From Micromonospora vinacea (GTDB lineage: Bacteria > Actinomycetota > Actinomycetes > Mycobacteriales > Micromonosporaceae), in NCBI RefSeq assembly GCF_015751785.1, contig NZ_JADOTY010000001.1, positions 4,030,001 to 4,094,000 of the forward strand: a stretch of DNA of 64,000 nucleotides, read 5' to 3'. This document shows positions 50,096-59,222 of the stretch, piece by piece. Position 1 is the stretch's first letter. The number at the start of each line of letters is the position of its first letter. The position numbers and the translations under genes were made by a program. Under the pieces are notes generated by a model. It saw nothing but the letters and a program-made list of their open reading frames with translations. It made no database searches and had not been told where the DNA came from.

Positions 50096-52054
50096 TCAGC
50101 CGGCGTGCACGTGCGGTCGACGGTGCGGGTCGGGCTCCTGGCGGCGCAGGATCTCCCGGGTCACCGAGGCGATCGCGCCCTGCCCGAACGCCAGGTAGCG
50201 CAGGAAGTTGCGAGTCGGGCCGCCCTCGGACCACTCGAAGTAGATGTGGGGGCACCGACGGCTGCGGTCGCGGATCTCCAGCAGCAGGGCGGCGAGCGCG
50301 GTGGGCACCGACGAACTGGCCAGGCTGAGCACCGGGAAACGGCCGTCGACCACGCCGCCGCGGACCAGCAGTTCGGTCTCGAAGTCGGAAGGGTCGGTGA
50401 CCTTGACCTCGACGAAGATGACGTCGCCGTCGTCGGGAAAGTCGTTGTCCGCCATGGTCTGGGCCAGCTTGGCGCGGTACTCGGCCTCGTCGCGCCGGTC
50501 GGGTTCGTGCGCGATGAGGCGGATCCGCCGCCCGGCGCGTTCGTCGATCATCCGGGACGCGGCCGGGTCGAGTTCGACCTGGTCGACGCGCAGCTCGTAG
50601 GCCCGCATCAGCCGGGACAGCACCGACACCAGGATGATCCCGCCGATGAAACAAGCTGCGATCTTGACACCGTCCGGGCGCTCCACCACGTTCGCCAGCG
50701 TGGTGTAGACGAAGATCACCGCGATGACTCCGAACGCGATGGTGCGACCGCGCTGACGCTGCCGGCGCGCCGCGAGCGTCACCGCCGTCGCGGCCGAGGT
50801 GATCAACACCAACACACCTGTGGCGTACGCGCCGCCCTGCGCGTCCACGCTGGCCTCGAAGAGGATCGTGATCAGGAACGCCACGGCGGTGAAGACCAGC
50901 ACCAGTGGCCGGACGGCTCGTGCCCAGGTCGGCGCCATTCCGTAGCGGGGCAGGTAGCGCGGCACGAGGTTGAGCAGACCGGCCATCGCCGATGCCCCGG
51001 CGAACCAGAGGATTCCGATGGTGGACAGGTCGTAGACGGTGCCGAACACCTCGCCGAGGTGGGCGTGCGCCAGGTAGGCCAGCGCCCGCCCGTTCGCCGG
51101 CCCACCCGGCTGGAAGGCCTCCGGTGGGATGAGCACTGTGGTCGTCACGCTGCTGGTGATCAGGAAGACGCTCATGATCACCGCTGCGGTGGTGAGCAGC
51201 CGGCGCGCGCCACGGATCCGGCCCAGCGGTCGTGCCTCCGAGTCCTGGGGGTCTCCCCGTACGCTCGGCATGACCGCCACCCCGGTCTCGAAGCCGGACA
51301 GACCCAACGCCAGCTTCGGAAAGACCAGCAGCGACAGCCCGACCACCAACCACGGATCGCCGTGCCCGGTGGTCAGCATCGTGGTCCAGTCGCCGACCGC
51401 GCTCGGGTGCGTCGCCACCCGCCACAGCGCGTCGGCAACCACCACCGCGTTCAGCGTCAGGTAGACCGCTACCAGGACGACGGCGATCCCGATGGCCTCG
51501 GTGAATCCCTTGAGGAACACCGCGCCCAGCAGCGATACGAGCAGCAGCGTGACCAGCACCTCGTGCCCCTTGAGCCCGCTCGGCCAGAACGGGTTCTCGT
51601 CGATGTGCGCTGTCGCGTCGGCGGCCGAGAGGGTGATGGTGATGATGAAGTCGGTGGCTGCGAAACCGAGCAGCACCAGCACCAGCAACTTGCCCGGCCA
51701 GTAGCTCAGCAGGCGTACCAGCATCGCGATGGAGCCCTCACCGTGTGGGCTCTCCACCGCCACCCGCCGGTAGACCGGCAGCGCGCCCAGCAGGGTCACC
51801 AGCACCAGCACCAGGGTCGCCACCGGCGAGAGCGCCCCGGCGGCCAGCGCCGCGATGCCCGGCTGGTAACCCAGTGTCGAGAAGTAGTCGACACCGGTCA
51901 GGCACATCACCTTCCACCACGGGTGGTGCCGGTGCTCCGGCGGGCGCCCGTGCGGCCCCGGGTGCTGCACGGCCTGGTCCGAGCCGGCGTCGAGCAGCCA
52001 CCCCCGCAACCGGCCGGCCCGTCTGTCGACCTTCACCGGCGCGTCCCCCGTCAT
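50096..52054 (-). CDS. APC-superfamily permease with a large C-terminal domain
   Basis: A 652-aa membrane transporter. About 12 helices span residues 45-500 (LTGVDYFSTLGYQPGIAAL opens the first, GLSGFETGVAVMPSVRGDP is characteristic of this actinobacterial group). The remaining 150 residues are soluble and include RAYELRVDQVELDP and HIYFEWSEGGPTRNFLRYLAFG. ATG 52054 is a conservative start; in-frame GTGs at 52063 and 52069, with a GATACT box just upstream, could begin a slightly longer or leaderless form. The substrate is unknown. It is divergent from corA. Confidence 0.85.
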   Translation of the reverse strand: MTGDAPVKVDRRAGRLRGWLLDAGSDQAVQHPGPHGRPPEHRHHPWWKVMCLTGVDYFSTLGYQPGIAALAAGALSPVATLVLVLVTLLGALPVYRRVAVESPHGEGSIAMLVRLLSYWPGKLLVLVLLGFAATDFIITITLSAADATAHIDENPFWPSGLKGHEVLVTLLLVSLLGAVFLKGFTEAIGIAVVLVAVYLTLNAVVVADALWRVATHPSAVGDWTTMLTTGHGDPWLVVGLSLLVFPKLALGLSGFETGVAVMPSVRGDPQDSEARPLGRIRGARRLLTTAAVIMSVFLITSSVTTTVLIPPEAFQPGGPANGRALAYLAHAHLGEVFGTVYDLSTIGILWFAGASAMAGLLNLVPRYLPRYGMAPTWARAVRPLVLVFTAVAFLITILFEASVDAQGGAYATGVLVLITSAATAVTLAARRQRQRGRTIAFGVIAVIFVYTTLANVVERPDGVKIAACFIGGIILVSVLSRLMRAYELRVDQVELDPAASRMIDERAGRRIRLIAHEPDRRDEAEYRAKLAQTMADNDFPDDGDVIFVEVKVTDPSDFETELLVRGGVVDGRFPVLSLASSSVPTALAALLLEIRDRSRRCPHIYFEWSEGGPTRNFLRYLAFGQGAIASVTREILRRQEPDPHRRPHVHAG

Positions 52055-52208
52055 CCCGCCCACGGTCACCGTGAGTATCCGCCCGCCGGGCCACCGCCGT
52101 CCGCCGGTGCGCGGAACCCAGCCCACGCCGCGGCGGGTTTTGGGCCCCGGACAGGGGGGAAGCAGCGCTCCGGGCTGGACCGGACGGCACCGGGGGAGGG
52201 GACAGGGC

Positions 52209-53339
52209 ATGGTCGGCGGCCGTCGCTTCCGCCCGGGTGGTGGCTTCGGCCGCCAACTCGACGAGTACGAGACGAGGGTCGGCGTCCCGCCCTCCACCGA
52301 GTCGCCCGCTGCGTCCCACGGCGGCCTGGTGGACAGCGCTGTCTACCTCCAGGGGCACCGGTTCGCCTCGCCGTCCGGCCTCGCCGAGACGTACCGCTGC
52401 CTCCAGGAGCAGGACGGCGCGATGGCCTGGATCGGGTTGTACCGGCCCGACATCGAGCAGATCACCTCGCTGGCCCGCGAGTTTCGGCTGCACGACCTGG
52501 CGGTCGAGGACGCCATCAACGCCCACCAGCGGCCCAAGCTGGAGCGGTACGGGCACACCCTGTTCGTGGTGCTGCGCGCCGCCCGCTACGACGACCTGCG
52601 GGAAGAGGTCGAGTTCTCCGAGCTGCACCTGTTCATCGGGCCGGGCTTCGTGGTCACCGTCCGACACGGTGAGGCGCCCGACCTGGCGGCGGTGCGGCGG
52701 CGGTTGGAGACCGAGGTGCAGATGCTCGCCCGGGGGCCGGAGGCGGTCCTGTACGCGATCCTCGACCAGGTGGTCGACGGGTACGCGCCGGTGGTGGCCG
52801 GACTGGAGAACGACATCGACGAGATCGAGACCCAGGTGTTCGGTGGCGATCCGAACGCGAGCCGCCGCATCTACGGCCTCAGCCGCGAGGTCATCCAGTT
52901 CCAGCGGGCCGCCCGACCCCTGCTCAGCGTGCTCGACGCGTTGGCCGACGGGGCCGGCAGCGCCAGCGCCGACGAGGAGCTTCGTCGCTACCTGCGCGAC
53001 GTGACCGACCACCTGACCCAGGTGGTGGAGCGGGTGGACGGCTTCCGGCACCTGTTGCAGAACATCCTCACCGTCAACGCCACTCTCGTCTCGCAGCAGC
53101 AGAACGAGGAGATGCGCAGCCTCACCGCGGCCAGCTACAGCCAGAACGAGGAGCTGAAGAAGGTCTCCTCCTGGGCGGCGATCCTCTTCGCTCCCACGCT
53201 CATCGGCACCGTGTACGGCATGAACTTCGTCCACATGCCGGAGCTGAACTGGCGCTTCGGCTACCTCTTCGCGCTGCTGTTGATGCTGCTGGTCTGCGGC
53301 ACCCTCTACGTGATCTTCAAGCGGCGCGGCTGGCTGTGA
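52209..53339 (+). CDS. corA: CorA-family magnesium/cobalt transporter
   Basis: A 376-aa CorA protein. The cytoplasmic funnel domain (about residues 60-300) includes VEDAINAHQRPKLERYG and a long stalk helix. Two C-terminal membrane helices follow, with the signature YGMNFVHMPEL between them. GGAGGGG precedes ATG 52209. The first 45 residues are poorly conserved and basic. It mediates Mg2+ (or Co2+/Ni2+) uptake. Confidence 0.92.
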   Translation: MVGGRRFRPGGGFGRQLDEYETRVGVPPSTESPAASHGGLVDSAVYLQGHRFASPSGLAETYRCLQEQDGAMAWIGLYRPDIEQITSLAREFRLHDLAVEDAINAHQRPKLERYGHTLFVVLRAARYDDLREEVEFSELHLFIGPGFVVTVRHGEAPDLAAVRRRLETEVQMLARGPEAVLYAILDQVVDGYAPVVAGLENDIDEIETQVFGGDPNASRRIYGLSREVIQFQRAARPLLSVLDALADGAGSASADEELRRYLRDVTDHLTQVVERVDGFRHLLQNILTVNATLVSQQQNEEMRSLTAASYSQNEELKKVSSWAAILFAPTLIGTVYGMNFVHMPELNWRFGYLFALLLMLLVCGTLYVIFKRRGWL

Positions 53340-53355
53340 GCCGTGCGGCCGACGC

Positions 53356-53541
53356 TCACTCGATGCCGCGCAGGATGTGCCGTTCGTCCTCGACGTCGTC
53401 GTCGCCGGCACCGATCCGCCCGAGCAGCACGGCGGCCGCCCAGATCGTCAGTGGTGTGGCCGCCCCGGTCATCCCGCCGCCGGTCCGGTCGTCCCGGGTC
53501 TGGCTCCGCTCCGTGCGCGGTGGCCTGCGCTGAGCCTGCAT
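53356..53541 (-). CDS. Possible small single-span membrane protein (61 aa)
   Basis: A 61-aa ORF with a basic N-terminus (MQAQRRPPRTERSQTRDDR), one hydrophobic helix (PLTIWAAAVLLGRIGAG) and an acidic tail. AGGAGAGG lies 9 nt before ATG 53541. It ends 16 nt from the corA stop. No family was recognised; it could also be a spurious ORF. Confidence 0.5.
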   Translation of the reverse strand: MQAQRRPPRTERSQTRDDRTGGGMTGAATPLTIWAAAVLLGRIGAGDDDVEDERHILRGIE

Positions 53542-53750
53542 GGGCCCTGCCTCTCCTCGTCGAAGCCGCCGTGGGCGGCGCGGGGTGACCCCGCGCCGCA
53601 CCGGCCGGGCGAACCGCCTGCGAGCAGCCCACCACCGGTACGACAGCCACCCGAACCTTCCCACGCCCGGCCACATCCGCACCGCTTGTTTACGGGTTTC
53701 CGACTGCGGCCCGCCAAACCGGACATTACGCGTCGACGGTCGAGGCACGG

Positions 53751-54266
53751 TCAAGGCAGCGGGTGGGCGATGCCGCGGGCGTGGTCGGTGAGCGCCGCGC
53801 CGACCACGGTCGCGGCCAGCGGCAACACCTCCAGGCAGCGGCGCACCGCGGCGGCCATCAGCGAGTTCGGCACCCGCATGGAAAGCGTGCAGTGCGGCAC
53901 CCACCGCCCCGGCTGGTAGTGCTCGGCGAGGGGGATGCCGGCGGTGGCGAGCCGGTCGTGCACCAGCCGGTGGTGCGCCAGCAACTCCGGGGTGGGCGCC
54001 GGACCGAGCCAGAGCACCCGACCGACGAACTGGCCGGCGTGCTGGAAGTCGAGCCGCAGTGGGGCGGCCACCACCATCCCCTGTAGCGCCTCGGCGACCT
54101 GCTCCGGATCGAAGCGGGGCGCCACCATGAGCGAGACGTGCGGACGGTGGCGCTGCTCCAGCAGCGAGCGCATGCTCTGCACGCCCTCGGCCTCCAGCGC
54201 GTCCCAGAGCACCCGGATCCGGCGGGTGGCGTCCGGATCCAGGTACAACTCCACCGCGGCGACCAT
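53751..54266 (-). CDS. 2'-5' RNA ligase / cyclic phosphodiesterase-like protein
   Basis: A 171-aa 2H phosphoesterase-fold protein. Both H-x-S/T-x motifs are present: HVSLMV and HCTLSM. It may open 2',3'-cyclic nucleotides or RNA ends. ATG 54266 is set by a -10 box 6 nt upstream. It is divergent from a DinB-family gene. Confidence 0.83.
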   Translation of the reverse strand: MVAAVELYLDPDATRRIRVLWDALEAEGVQSMRSLLEQRHRPHVSLMVAPRFDPEQVAEALQGMVVAAPLRLDFQHAGQFVGRVLWLGPAPTPELLAHHRLVHDRLATAGIPLAEHYQPGRWVPHCTLSMRVPNSLMAAAVRRCLEVLPLAATVVGAALTDHARGIAHPLP

Positions 54267-54272
54267 TTGATC

Positions 54273-54278
54273 ACCGTA
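54273..54278 (-). promoter_or_regulatory. -10 box TACGGT, leaderless start of the 2H phosphoesterase gene
   Basis: On the minus strand TACGGT ends 6 nt before ATG 54266. Confidence 0.55.
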
Positions 54279-54344
54279 GCGGCCGAGGTTTGCGAGCCCG
54301 GATCCGGCGGTACCTGGTCGGAAACCGATCAGGAAGGCGTACCC

Positions 54345-54854
54345 GTGGATGTGAGTGACCTGCTGACCGAGGCGTACGACCGGCTGCCCGACCTCGTCCG
54401 CGCGGCCGTCGACGGCCTCAGCCCCGAGCAACTGCGCCACCAGCCCGGCCCGGGCGCCAACACGGTCGGCTGGCTGGTCTGGCACCTCACCCGGGTGCAG
54501 GACCACCACGTCGCCGACCTGCTCGACGCCGACCAGATCTGGGTGAGTGGCGACTGGGCGGGCCGGTTCGGGCTCGCCGCCGACCCCGACGACACCGGCT
54601 ACGGGCACTCGCCCGCTCAGGTCGCGGCGGTGCGGCCGGAGAGCGCGCAGGCGTTGATCGACTACTACGAGGCGGTCGCGGCGCATACCGGAAGCTTCCT
54701 GGCCGGTCTGGGCCCGGCGGACCTGGACCGCGTGGTCGACGAGGCGTGGGACCCGCCGGTCACCCTCGGCGTCCGGTTGGTCAGCGTCGCCGAGGACGAC
54801 CTGCAACACGTGGGCCAGGCCGCCTACGTGCGCGGCCTCATCCAGGCCGACTGA
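54345..54854 (+). CDS. DinB/DUF664-family protein
   Basis: A 169-aa four-helix-bundle protein of the DinB superfamily, which in actinobacteria includes mycothiol-dependent transferases. Metal-site histidines are visible in WLVWHLTRVQDHHVAD and DLQHVGQAAYVRG. AGGAAGG stands before GTG 54345. The thiol partner and substrate are unknown. Confidence 0.83.
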   Translation: MDVSDLLTEAYDRLPDLVRAAVDGLSPEQLRHQPGPGANTVGWLVWHLTRVQDHHVADLLDADQIWVSGDWAGRFGLAADPDDTGYGHSPAQVAAVRPESAQALIDYYEAVAAHTGSFLAGLGPADLDRVVDEAWDPPVTLGVRLVSVAEDDLQHVGQAAYVRGLIQAD

Positions 54855-54863
54855 GCGCCGGTC

Positions 54864-55910
54864 TCACGGCACGATCACCGCCCGGCCCTCCAGGGTGCCG
54901 TCGCGCATCTGGCGGTACGCGTCCAGGGCGTCTCCGAGTGCGAAGGTTGTGGTCTTCGGGCGGACCAGGCCCCGGGCACCCAGGTCGAGCACCTCCACCA
55001 ATTCGGGGCGGCTGCCCCAGTAGGTGGTCGCGATACTCACCTCGTACGGCACGGAGAAGAACGACACCCCCAGGGTGCCGCCGCCGATCCCCACGACGGT
55101 CAGGTCGCCCACGGTGCGGGCCGCCGCCACGCCGAGCGCCAGGGTGGCGTCCGTGCCAACGAAGTCCAGCACCACGTCGGCGCCCCGCCCTCCGGTGGCG
55201 TCCCGGATCTCCTCGGCGGCGGCCGGTCCGGACGTCACGGTGCGGTCGGCGCCGCACTCCTCGGCCAACCGCAGCGCCTCGGCTCGGGTGTCCACGGCGA
55301 TCACCCGCGCGGCGGTGGTGGCCTTGAGGATCTGCACACCCACATGCCCCAGCCCGCCGACCCCGATCACCACGGCCGTGCTGCCCGGTGGCAGCTTCGG
55401 CCAGGAGCGTCGGATGGCGTGGTACGGGGTGAGTCCCGCGTCGGTCAACGGTGCGGCTTCCGCCGGATCCAGACCCTCCGGAAGAGGCACGACGTGCCGC
55501 GCATCCGGGACCAGCTCGAACTCGGCCATTCCGCCGTCCAGTCCGAGCCCGCCGCCTCCGCTCGGTACCGGCGCAGCGGACGGGTTCTCGCAGTACGGGT
55601 CGACTCCGACCCGACAACGGGCGCAGGTGCCACAACCCCATGCGCCGAACACAGCGACCGGTTGCCCGACGGAAAGCCCGGTCACACCGTCGCCGAGGGC
55701 GTGCACCCAGCCGGCGTTCTCGTGCCCGAGCGTGAAGGGTGGGTTCCAGGGCATCGTGCCCGGCTCGAACTCGTCCATCAGGTGCAGGTCCGAATGGCAG
55801 GCGCCGGCACCGCCGATCCGCACCACCACCTGACCCGGCCCGGGCGTCGGGTCGGGAACCTCGACCAACTCCGGCTCCGATTTCCACTCCTTCAACCGCA
55901 GCGCGCGCAT
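54864..55910 (-). CDS. NAD(P)-dependent zinc alcohol dehydrogenase
   Basis: A 348-aa medium-chain dehydrogenase. The catalytic zinc ligands lie in GACHSDLH and GHENAGWV. The structural zinc lobe is C-x2-C-x2-C-x7-C (CGTCARC then YC). The cofactor loop is VIGVGGLGHVGVQ, followed by a conserved aspartate (AVDTR) that suggests NAD preference. GGAG lies 7 nt before ATG 55910. It converges with the upstream DinB gene, with only 9 nt between stops. Confidence 0.9.
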   Translation of the reverse strand: MRALRLKEWKSEPELVEVPDPTPGPGQVVVRIGGAGACHSDLHLMDEFEPGTMPWNPPFTLGHENAGWVHALGDGVTGLSVGQPVAVFGAWGCGTCARCRVGVDPYCENPSAAPVPSGGGGLGLDGGMAEFELVPDARHVVPLPEGLDPAEAAPLTDAGLTPYHAIRRSWPKLPPGSTAVVIGVGGLGHVGVQILKATTAARVIAVDTRAEALRLAEECGADRTVTSGPAAAEEIRDATGGRGADVVLDFVGTDATLALGVAAARTVGDLTVVGIGGGTLGVSFFSVPYEVSIATTYWGSRPELVEVLDLGARGLVRPKTTTFALGDALDAYRQMRDGTLEGRAVIVP

Positions 55911-56071
55911 ACCGGTGCTCCCGTCCGTCTCGGCTGAACCACTGGCCTGCCCATCTCGTCCCAGAGCAAACAGGCCGACGCCAGGGCAGATCTGGCACCT
56001 CACCTGTTTCGGGTGAACCGGGCTCACCCCGACGCGGGTGATCCTGCGGGGAACCGTGGGGAGGGGACCCG

Positions 56072-56479
56072 ATGGACGCGACGGCGGAGCAGTACCTGCG
56101 GCAGCTGGACACCGGTCGGCGGCCCGACCTGCCGGAGACCACAGCGGGGACGCTGCGGCTGGATGTCCGCGACGACGGCAGCACCGATCACTGGTACCTG
56201 ACCATCGCCGACCAACAGGTCCGGGTGACCCGTTCGGCCGACGACGCCGAACTCGTGGTGCGGGCCGACCGGGCGGTCTTCGACCGGATGGTCCGCGGCG
56301 AGCTGCACCCGGGCGCGGGCCTGCTGCGCAACGAGCTGACCGTGCACGGCAACATGCAACTGCTGATGCTGCTGCGGCGGATCTTCGCCGGGCCGGACGG
56401 CGCCCGCCATCCGCATGAGCTGGGCCGGGCCGCGTTGGTTGGCCGGGCCGCGTCGACCGCTCGGGATGAGCGGTCGTGA
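56072..56479 (+). CDS. SCP2 sterol-transfer-like domain protein
   Basis: A 135-aa soluble protein with an SCP2-like fold (LRLDVRDDGSTDHWYLTIAD, DAELVVRADRAVFDRMVRGE, then LTVHGNMQLLM). It likely binds a hydrophobic ligand. GGGAGGGG precedes ATG 56072. The stop overlaps the debranching-enzyme-like gene by 4 nt, so the two are translationally coupled. Confidence 0.83.
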   Translation: MDATAEQYLRQLDTGRRPDLPETTAGTLRLDVRDDGSTDHWYLTIADQQVRVTRSADDAELVVRADRAVFDRMVRGELHPGAGLLRNELTVHGNMQLLMLLRRIFAGPDGARHPHELGRAALVGRAASTARDERS

Positions 56480-58533
56480 AGCAGGAGCTGGTGCACGTCA
56501 TTGCGGGCAACCTGTTCGCCATCAGCGACGCCCAGGGCGACATCGAGGTCGATCCGCAGACCCCGGTCGGACTCTTCGCGTACGACACGCGATTCCTGTC
56601 CCACTGGGTGCTCAGGATCGACGGCGAACGGATCAATGCACTTGCCCGCGACGACCTCACCTACTTCGAGACCCGGTTCTTCCTGGTCCCCGGTGCGGCG
56701 AGCCACTACGTCGACGCCGACATGTCGATCATCAGACACCGCTCGATCCACGACTGTTTCCACGAGAACATCACAGTGCTCAACCACTCGTCGCAGCCCG
56801 CCGAGTACACCGTCCGGGTGGAGATGGCCAGCGACTTCACCGACATCGTCGAGGTCGGGCAGCTCCGGCAGCGGGCCGTCGAGGTCACCGCCGACCCGGC
56901 GGGCCAGCGGCTCGTGCTGCGCTACCAGCGGGACCGGTTCGTTCGTGAGACCACAGTGCGCAGCACCGTCCCCGCCGAGGTGGACGAACAGGGGATGACG
57001 TTCCGGATCCGGATCGCACCCGAGGGGAAATGGGAGACCGACCTGCACGTCAGCGTGACCATGGGCGGCGAGGAAGGCCGGGATCTCCGCGCCGACCTGC
57101 AGTCGCACCAACAGACCGTGCGGACGGGGATGCGCGAGGACCTGGCGCAGTGGCTGGACCGGGCGCCGCAGCTGGTGGCCGAACGCAGCGGCCTGGAGGA
57201 GCTCTACCACGGCAGCCTCGCGGACCTGGAGGCACTGCGGTACAAGCCGTTGTCGTACCGCGAACGGGTGCCGATCGGTGGTCTGCCCTGGGCGATGGGG
57301 CTGTGCGGACGGGACGCCATCATCACCTGCTTCCAGACGATGGCGTTCACCCCCGAACTGACACCGGCGACGCTACGGATGCTGGCGCTCATGCAGGGCG
57401 GTCAGCTCGACGACGCGCTGGACGAGGAGCCCGGCAAGATCCTGGCCCAACTCCGGTACGGCGAGACCGGGACGTTCAGCGACCGGACCAGCGCGCTGTA
57501 CTACGGCGCGGCGGACACCACCCCGCTCTTCGTCGTGCTGCTCGACGAGTACGAGCGCTGGTCCGGTGACGCGGACCTGGTCCGCGAGCTGCGCCACCCG
57601 GCCCGGATGGCGCTGGACTGGATCGACGAGTACGGCGACCTGACCGGGGACGGCTACCTGCGCTACCAGCGCCGCAACGAGCGCGACGGCACGATCAACC
57701 AGTGCTGGAAGGACTCCCCGGACGCCATCGTCGACGCCCAGGGTCGGCAATCCGCCTTCCCCCGCGCCACCTGTGAGTTGCAGGGCTACGCGTACGACGC
57801 GAAGCGGCGTGGCGCCCGGCTGGCCCGGGAGTTCTGGGGCGACCCCGCGTACGCCGACCGGTTGGAACGGGAGGCGGCAGCGCTGAAGGAGCGCTTCAAC
57901 CGGGACTTCTGGCTGCCACAACGGGAGTACTACGCGTTGGCTCTCGACCCGTACGGCGAACCGGTCGATGCGCTCGCCTCGAACATCGGGCATCTGCTCT
58001 GGAGCGGGATCGTCGCGGACGACCGCGCGGAAACGGTGGCCGAGCACCTGGTCGGGCCGCGACTGTTCAGCGGTTGGGGGGTGCGCACGTTCGCCGCGGG
58101 GCAGCGCACGTACAACCCGGTGGGCGCACACCTGGGCGCGGTGTGGCCGTCGGACAACGCGCTGATCGCCGCCGGGTTGCGTCGCTACCGCCTCGACGCG
58201 CAGGCGGCCCGGATCGCAGCCGGCATCTTCGACATGGCGCAGACGCTCGGCGGCGCGCCGCCGGGAGTGATCGCCGGTTACGAGCGCAGCCTGACGACCT
58301 ACCCCGTCCAGCTGACGACGAGCTGCCGCCCGCAGGCGTGGGCGTCGGGGGCGCTGCTGATGCTGCTCGGCACCATGCTGGGCTTGCGACCCACCGGCGA
58401 CAACCTGCTGGTGAACCCAGCGGTGCCGGAGGGGTTCGGTCGGCTGGAACTGCTGGACATCCCGGGCCGTTGGGGTCACTCCGACGCCTACGCGAGAGAC
58501 CGGAGCACCGAACGCAGGCGCCGCCTGCGCTGA
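56476..58533 (+). CDS. Glycogen-debranching-enzyme-like glycosidase (amylo-alpha-1,6-glucosidase type)
   Basis: A 685-aa protein. An N-terminal glycogen-debranching domain (residues about 10-200: GNLFAISDAQGDIEVD, FAYDTRFLSHWVLRIDG) precedes an (alpha/alpha)6-barrel C-terminal domain (about 270-660). The conserved GLPWAMGLCGRDAIIT, QCWKDSPDAIVDA and NPVGAHLGAVWPSDNALI carry candidate acid/base residues. GTG 56476 overlaps the SCP2 stop (GTGA). It probably acts on an alpha-glucan or glycoside; the coupling to SCP2 hints at a lipid-linked or glycolipid substrate, which is inference. Confidence 0.87.
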   Translation: MKQELVHVIAGNLFAISDAQGDIEVDPQTPVGLFAYDTRFLSHWVLRIDGERINALARDDLTYFETRFFLVPGAASHYVDADMSIIRHRSIHDCFHENITVLNHSSQPAEYTVRVEMASDFTDIVEVGQLRQRAVEVTADPAGQRLVLRYQRDRFVRETTVRSTVPAEVDEQGMTFRIRIAPEGKWETDLHVSVTMGGEEGRDLRADLQSHQQTVRTGMREDLAQWLDRAPQLVAERSGLEELYHGSLADLEALRYKPLSYRERVPIGGLPWAMGLCGRDAIITCFQTMAFTPELTPATLRMLALMQGGQLDDALDEEPGKILAQLRYGETGTFSDRTSALYYGAADTTPLFVVLLDEYERWSGDADLVRELRHPARMALDWIDEYGDLTGDGYLRYQRRNERDGTINQCWKDSPDAIVDAQGRQSAFPRATCELQGYAYDAKRRGARLAREFWGDPAYADRLEREAAALKERFNRDFWLPQREYYALALDPYGEPVDALASNIGHLLWSGIVADDRAETVAEHLVGPRLFSGWGVRTFAAGQRTYNPVGAHLGAVWPSDNALIAAGLRRYRLDAQAARIAAGIFDMAQTLGGAPPGVIAGYERSLTTYPVQLTTSCRPQAWASGALLMLLGTMLGLRPTGDNLLVNPAVPEGFGRLELLDIPGRWGHSDAYARDRSTERRRRLR

Positions 58534-58557
58534 GGCCGAGAAGCACCGCCCAGCCCG

Positions 58558-58583
58558 CCCCCGGCGGCGACGCGCGCCGGGGG
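58558..58583. terminator. Bidirectional hairpin between convergent genes
   Basis: CCCCCGGCG/CGCCGGGGG form a 9-bp stem with an 8-nt loop. The right arm ends 1 nt before the DinB stop codon on the other strand. Confidence 0.7.
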
Positions 58584-58584
58584 A

Positions 58585-59088
58585 TCAGCCCATGGTCTTG
58601 GCGCCGTCGATCGACTCCCGCAGGATGTCGGCGTGCCCGGCGTGCTGGGCCGTCTCGGCGATCAGGTGCAGCAGCACCCGGCGGACCGTCCAACTCGCCC
58701 CCGGCTCGAACCAGGGCGCCTGCGGCAGCGGGTGCGCCGCATCCAGGTCGAGGGTGGCGACCAACTCGTCAGTCTGGCCGGCCACCGCCTGGAAGCGCTC
58801 GACCAGCCCGGCGAGGGTCTCGCCCGGTGCCATCTGGAACTGACCGACCCAGTCGACCTCCTCACGGCCCATCTCCTCCGCGCCGCCCACGGCGAAGAGC
58901 ATCCATCGGCGCTCGACGCCGGTCACGTGCTTGATGAGGCCGCCGAGGCAGAGGCCGCTGACAGTGGGGCGGCTGGCCGCCTGCTCGTCGGTGAGCCCGT
59001 CGACGGTCTGCAGGAGGAAACCACGGTGCCTGCGGAGCGCCTGTAGAAGATCGGTGCGCTCACCGGTGAGCTGCTCGGTGCTGGTCAT
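58585..59088 (-). CDS. DinB-family protein
   Basis: A 167-aa DinB-superfamily four-helix bundle (RHRGFLLQTVDGLTDEQA, then GLIKHVTGVERRWM and LLHLIAETAQHAGHADILRE). The conserved histidines for a metal site are present. ATG 59088 follows AGGGGTGG. It is distinct from the DinB protein at 54345; the two share fold only. Confidence 0.85.
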   Translation of the reverse strand: MTSTEQLTGERTDLLQALRRHRGFLLQTVDGLTDEQAASRPTVSGLCLGGLIKHVTGVERRWMLFAVGGAEEMGREEVDWVGQFQMAPGETLAGLVERFQAVAGQTDELVATLDLDAAHPLPQAPWFEPGASWTVRRVLLHLIAETAQHAGHADILRESIDGAKTMG

Positions 59089-59222
59089 GCCGCCACCCCT
59101 CATTGATGTCCAACCGAGGCCACCGTAGGGCGAGGCACCGACACTTTCCGGGCACCACACCGCGTCGACGGAAGACCCGCCAGCGGTTGCCGATCCGCGC
59201 CGACGGCGGTCCACTGAATGAC

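Noticed and set aside
50036..52672. 878-aa plus-strand open frame
   Set aside because: It is antisense to the APC permease and then runs out of frame into corA; residues are H/R/Q/D-rich as expected for shadows.
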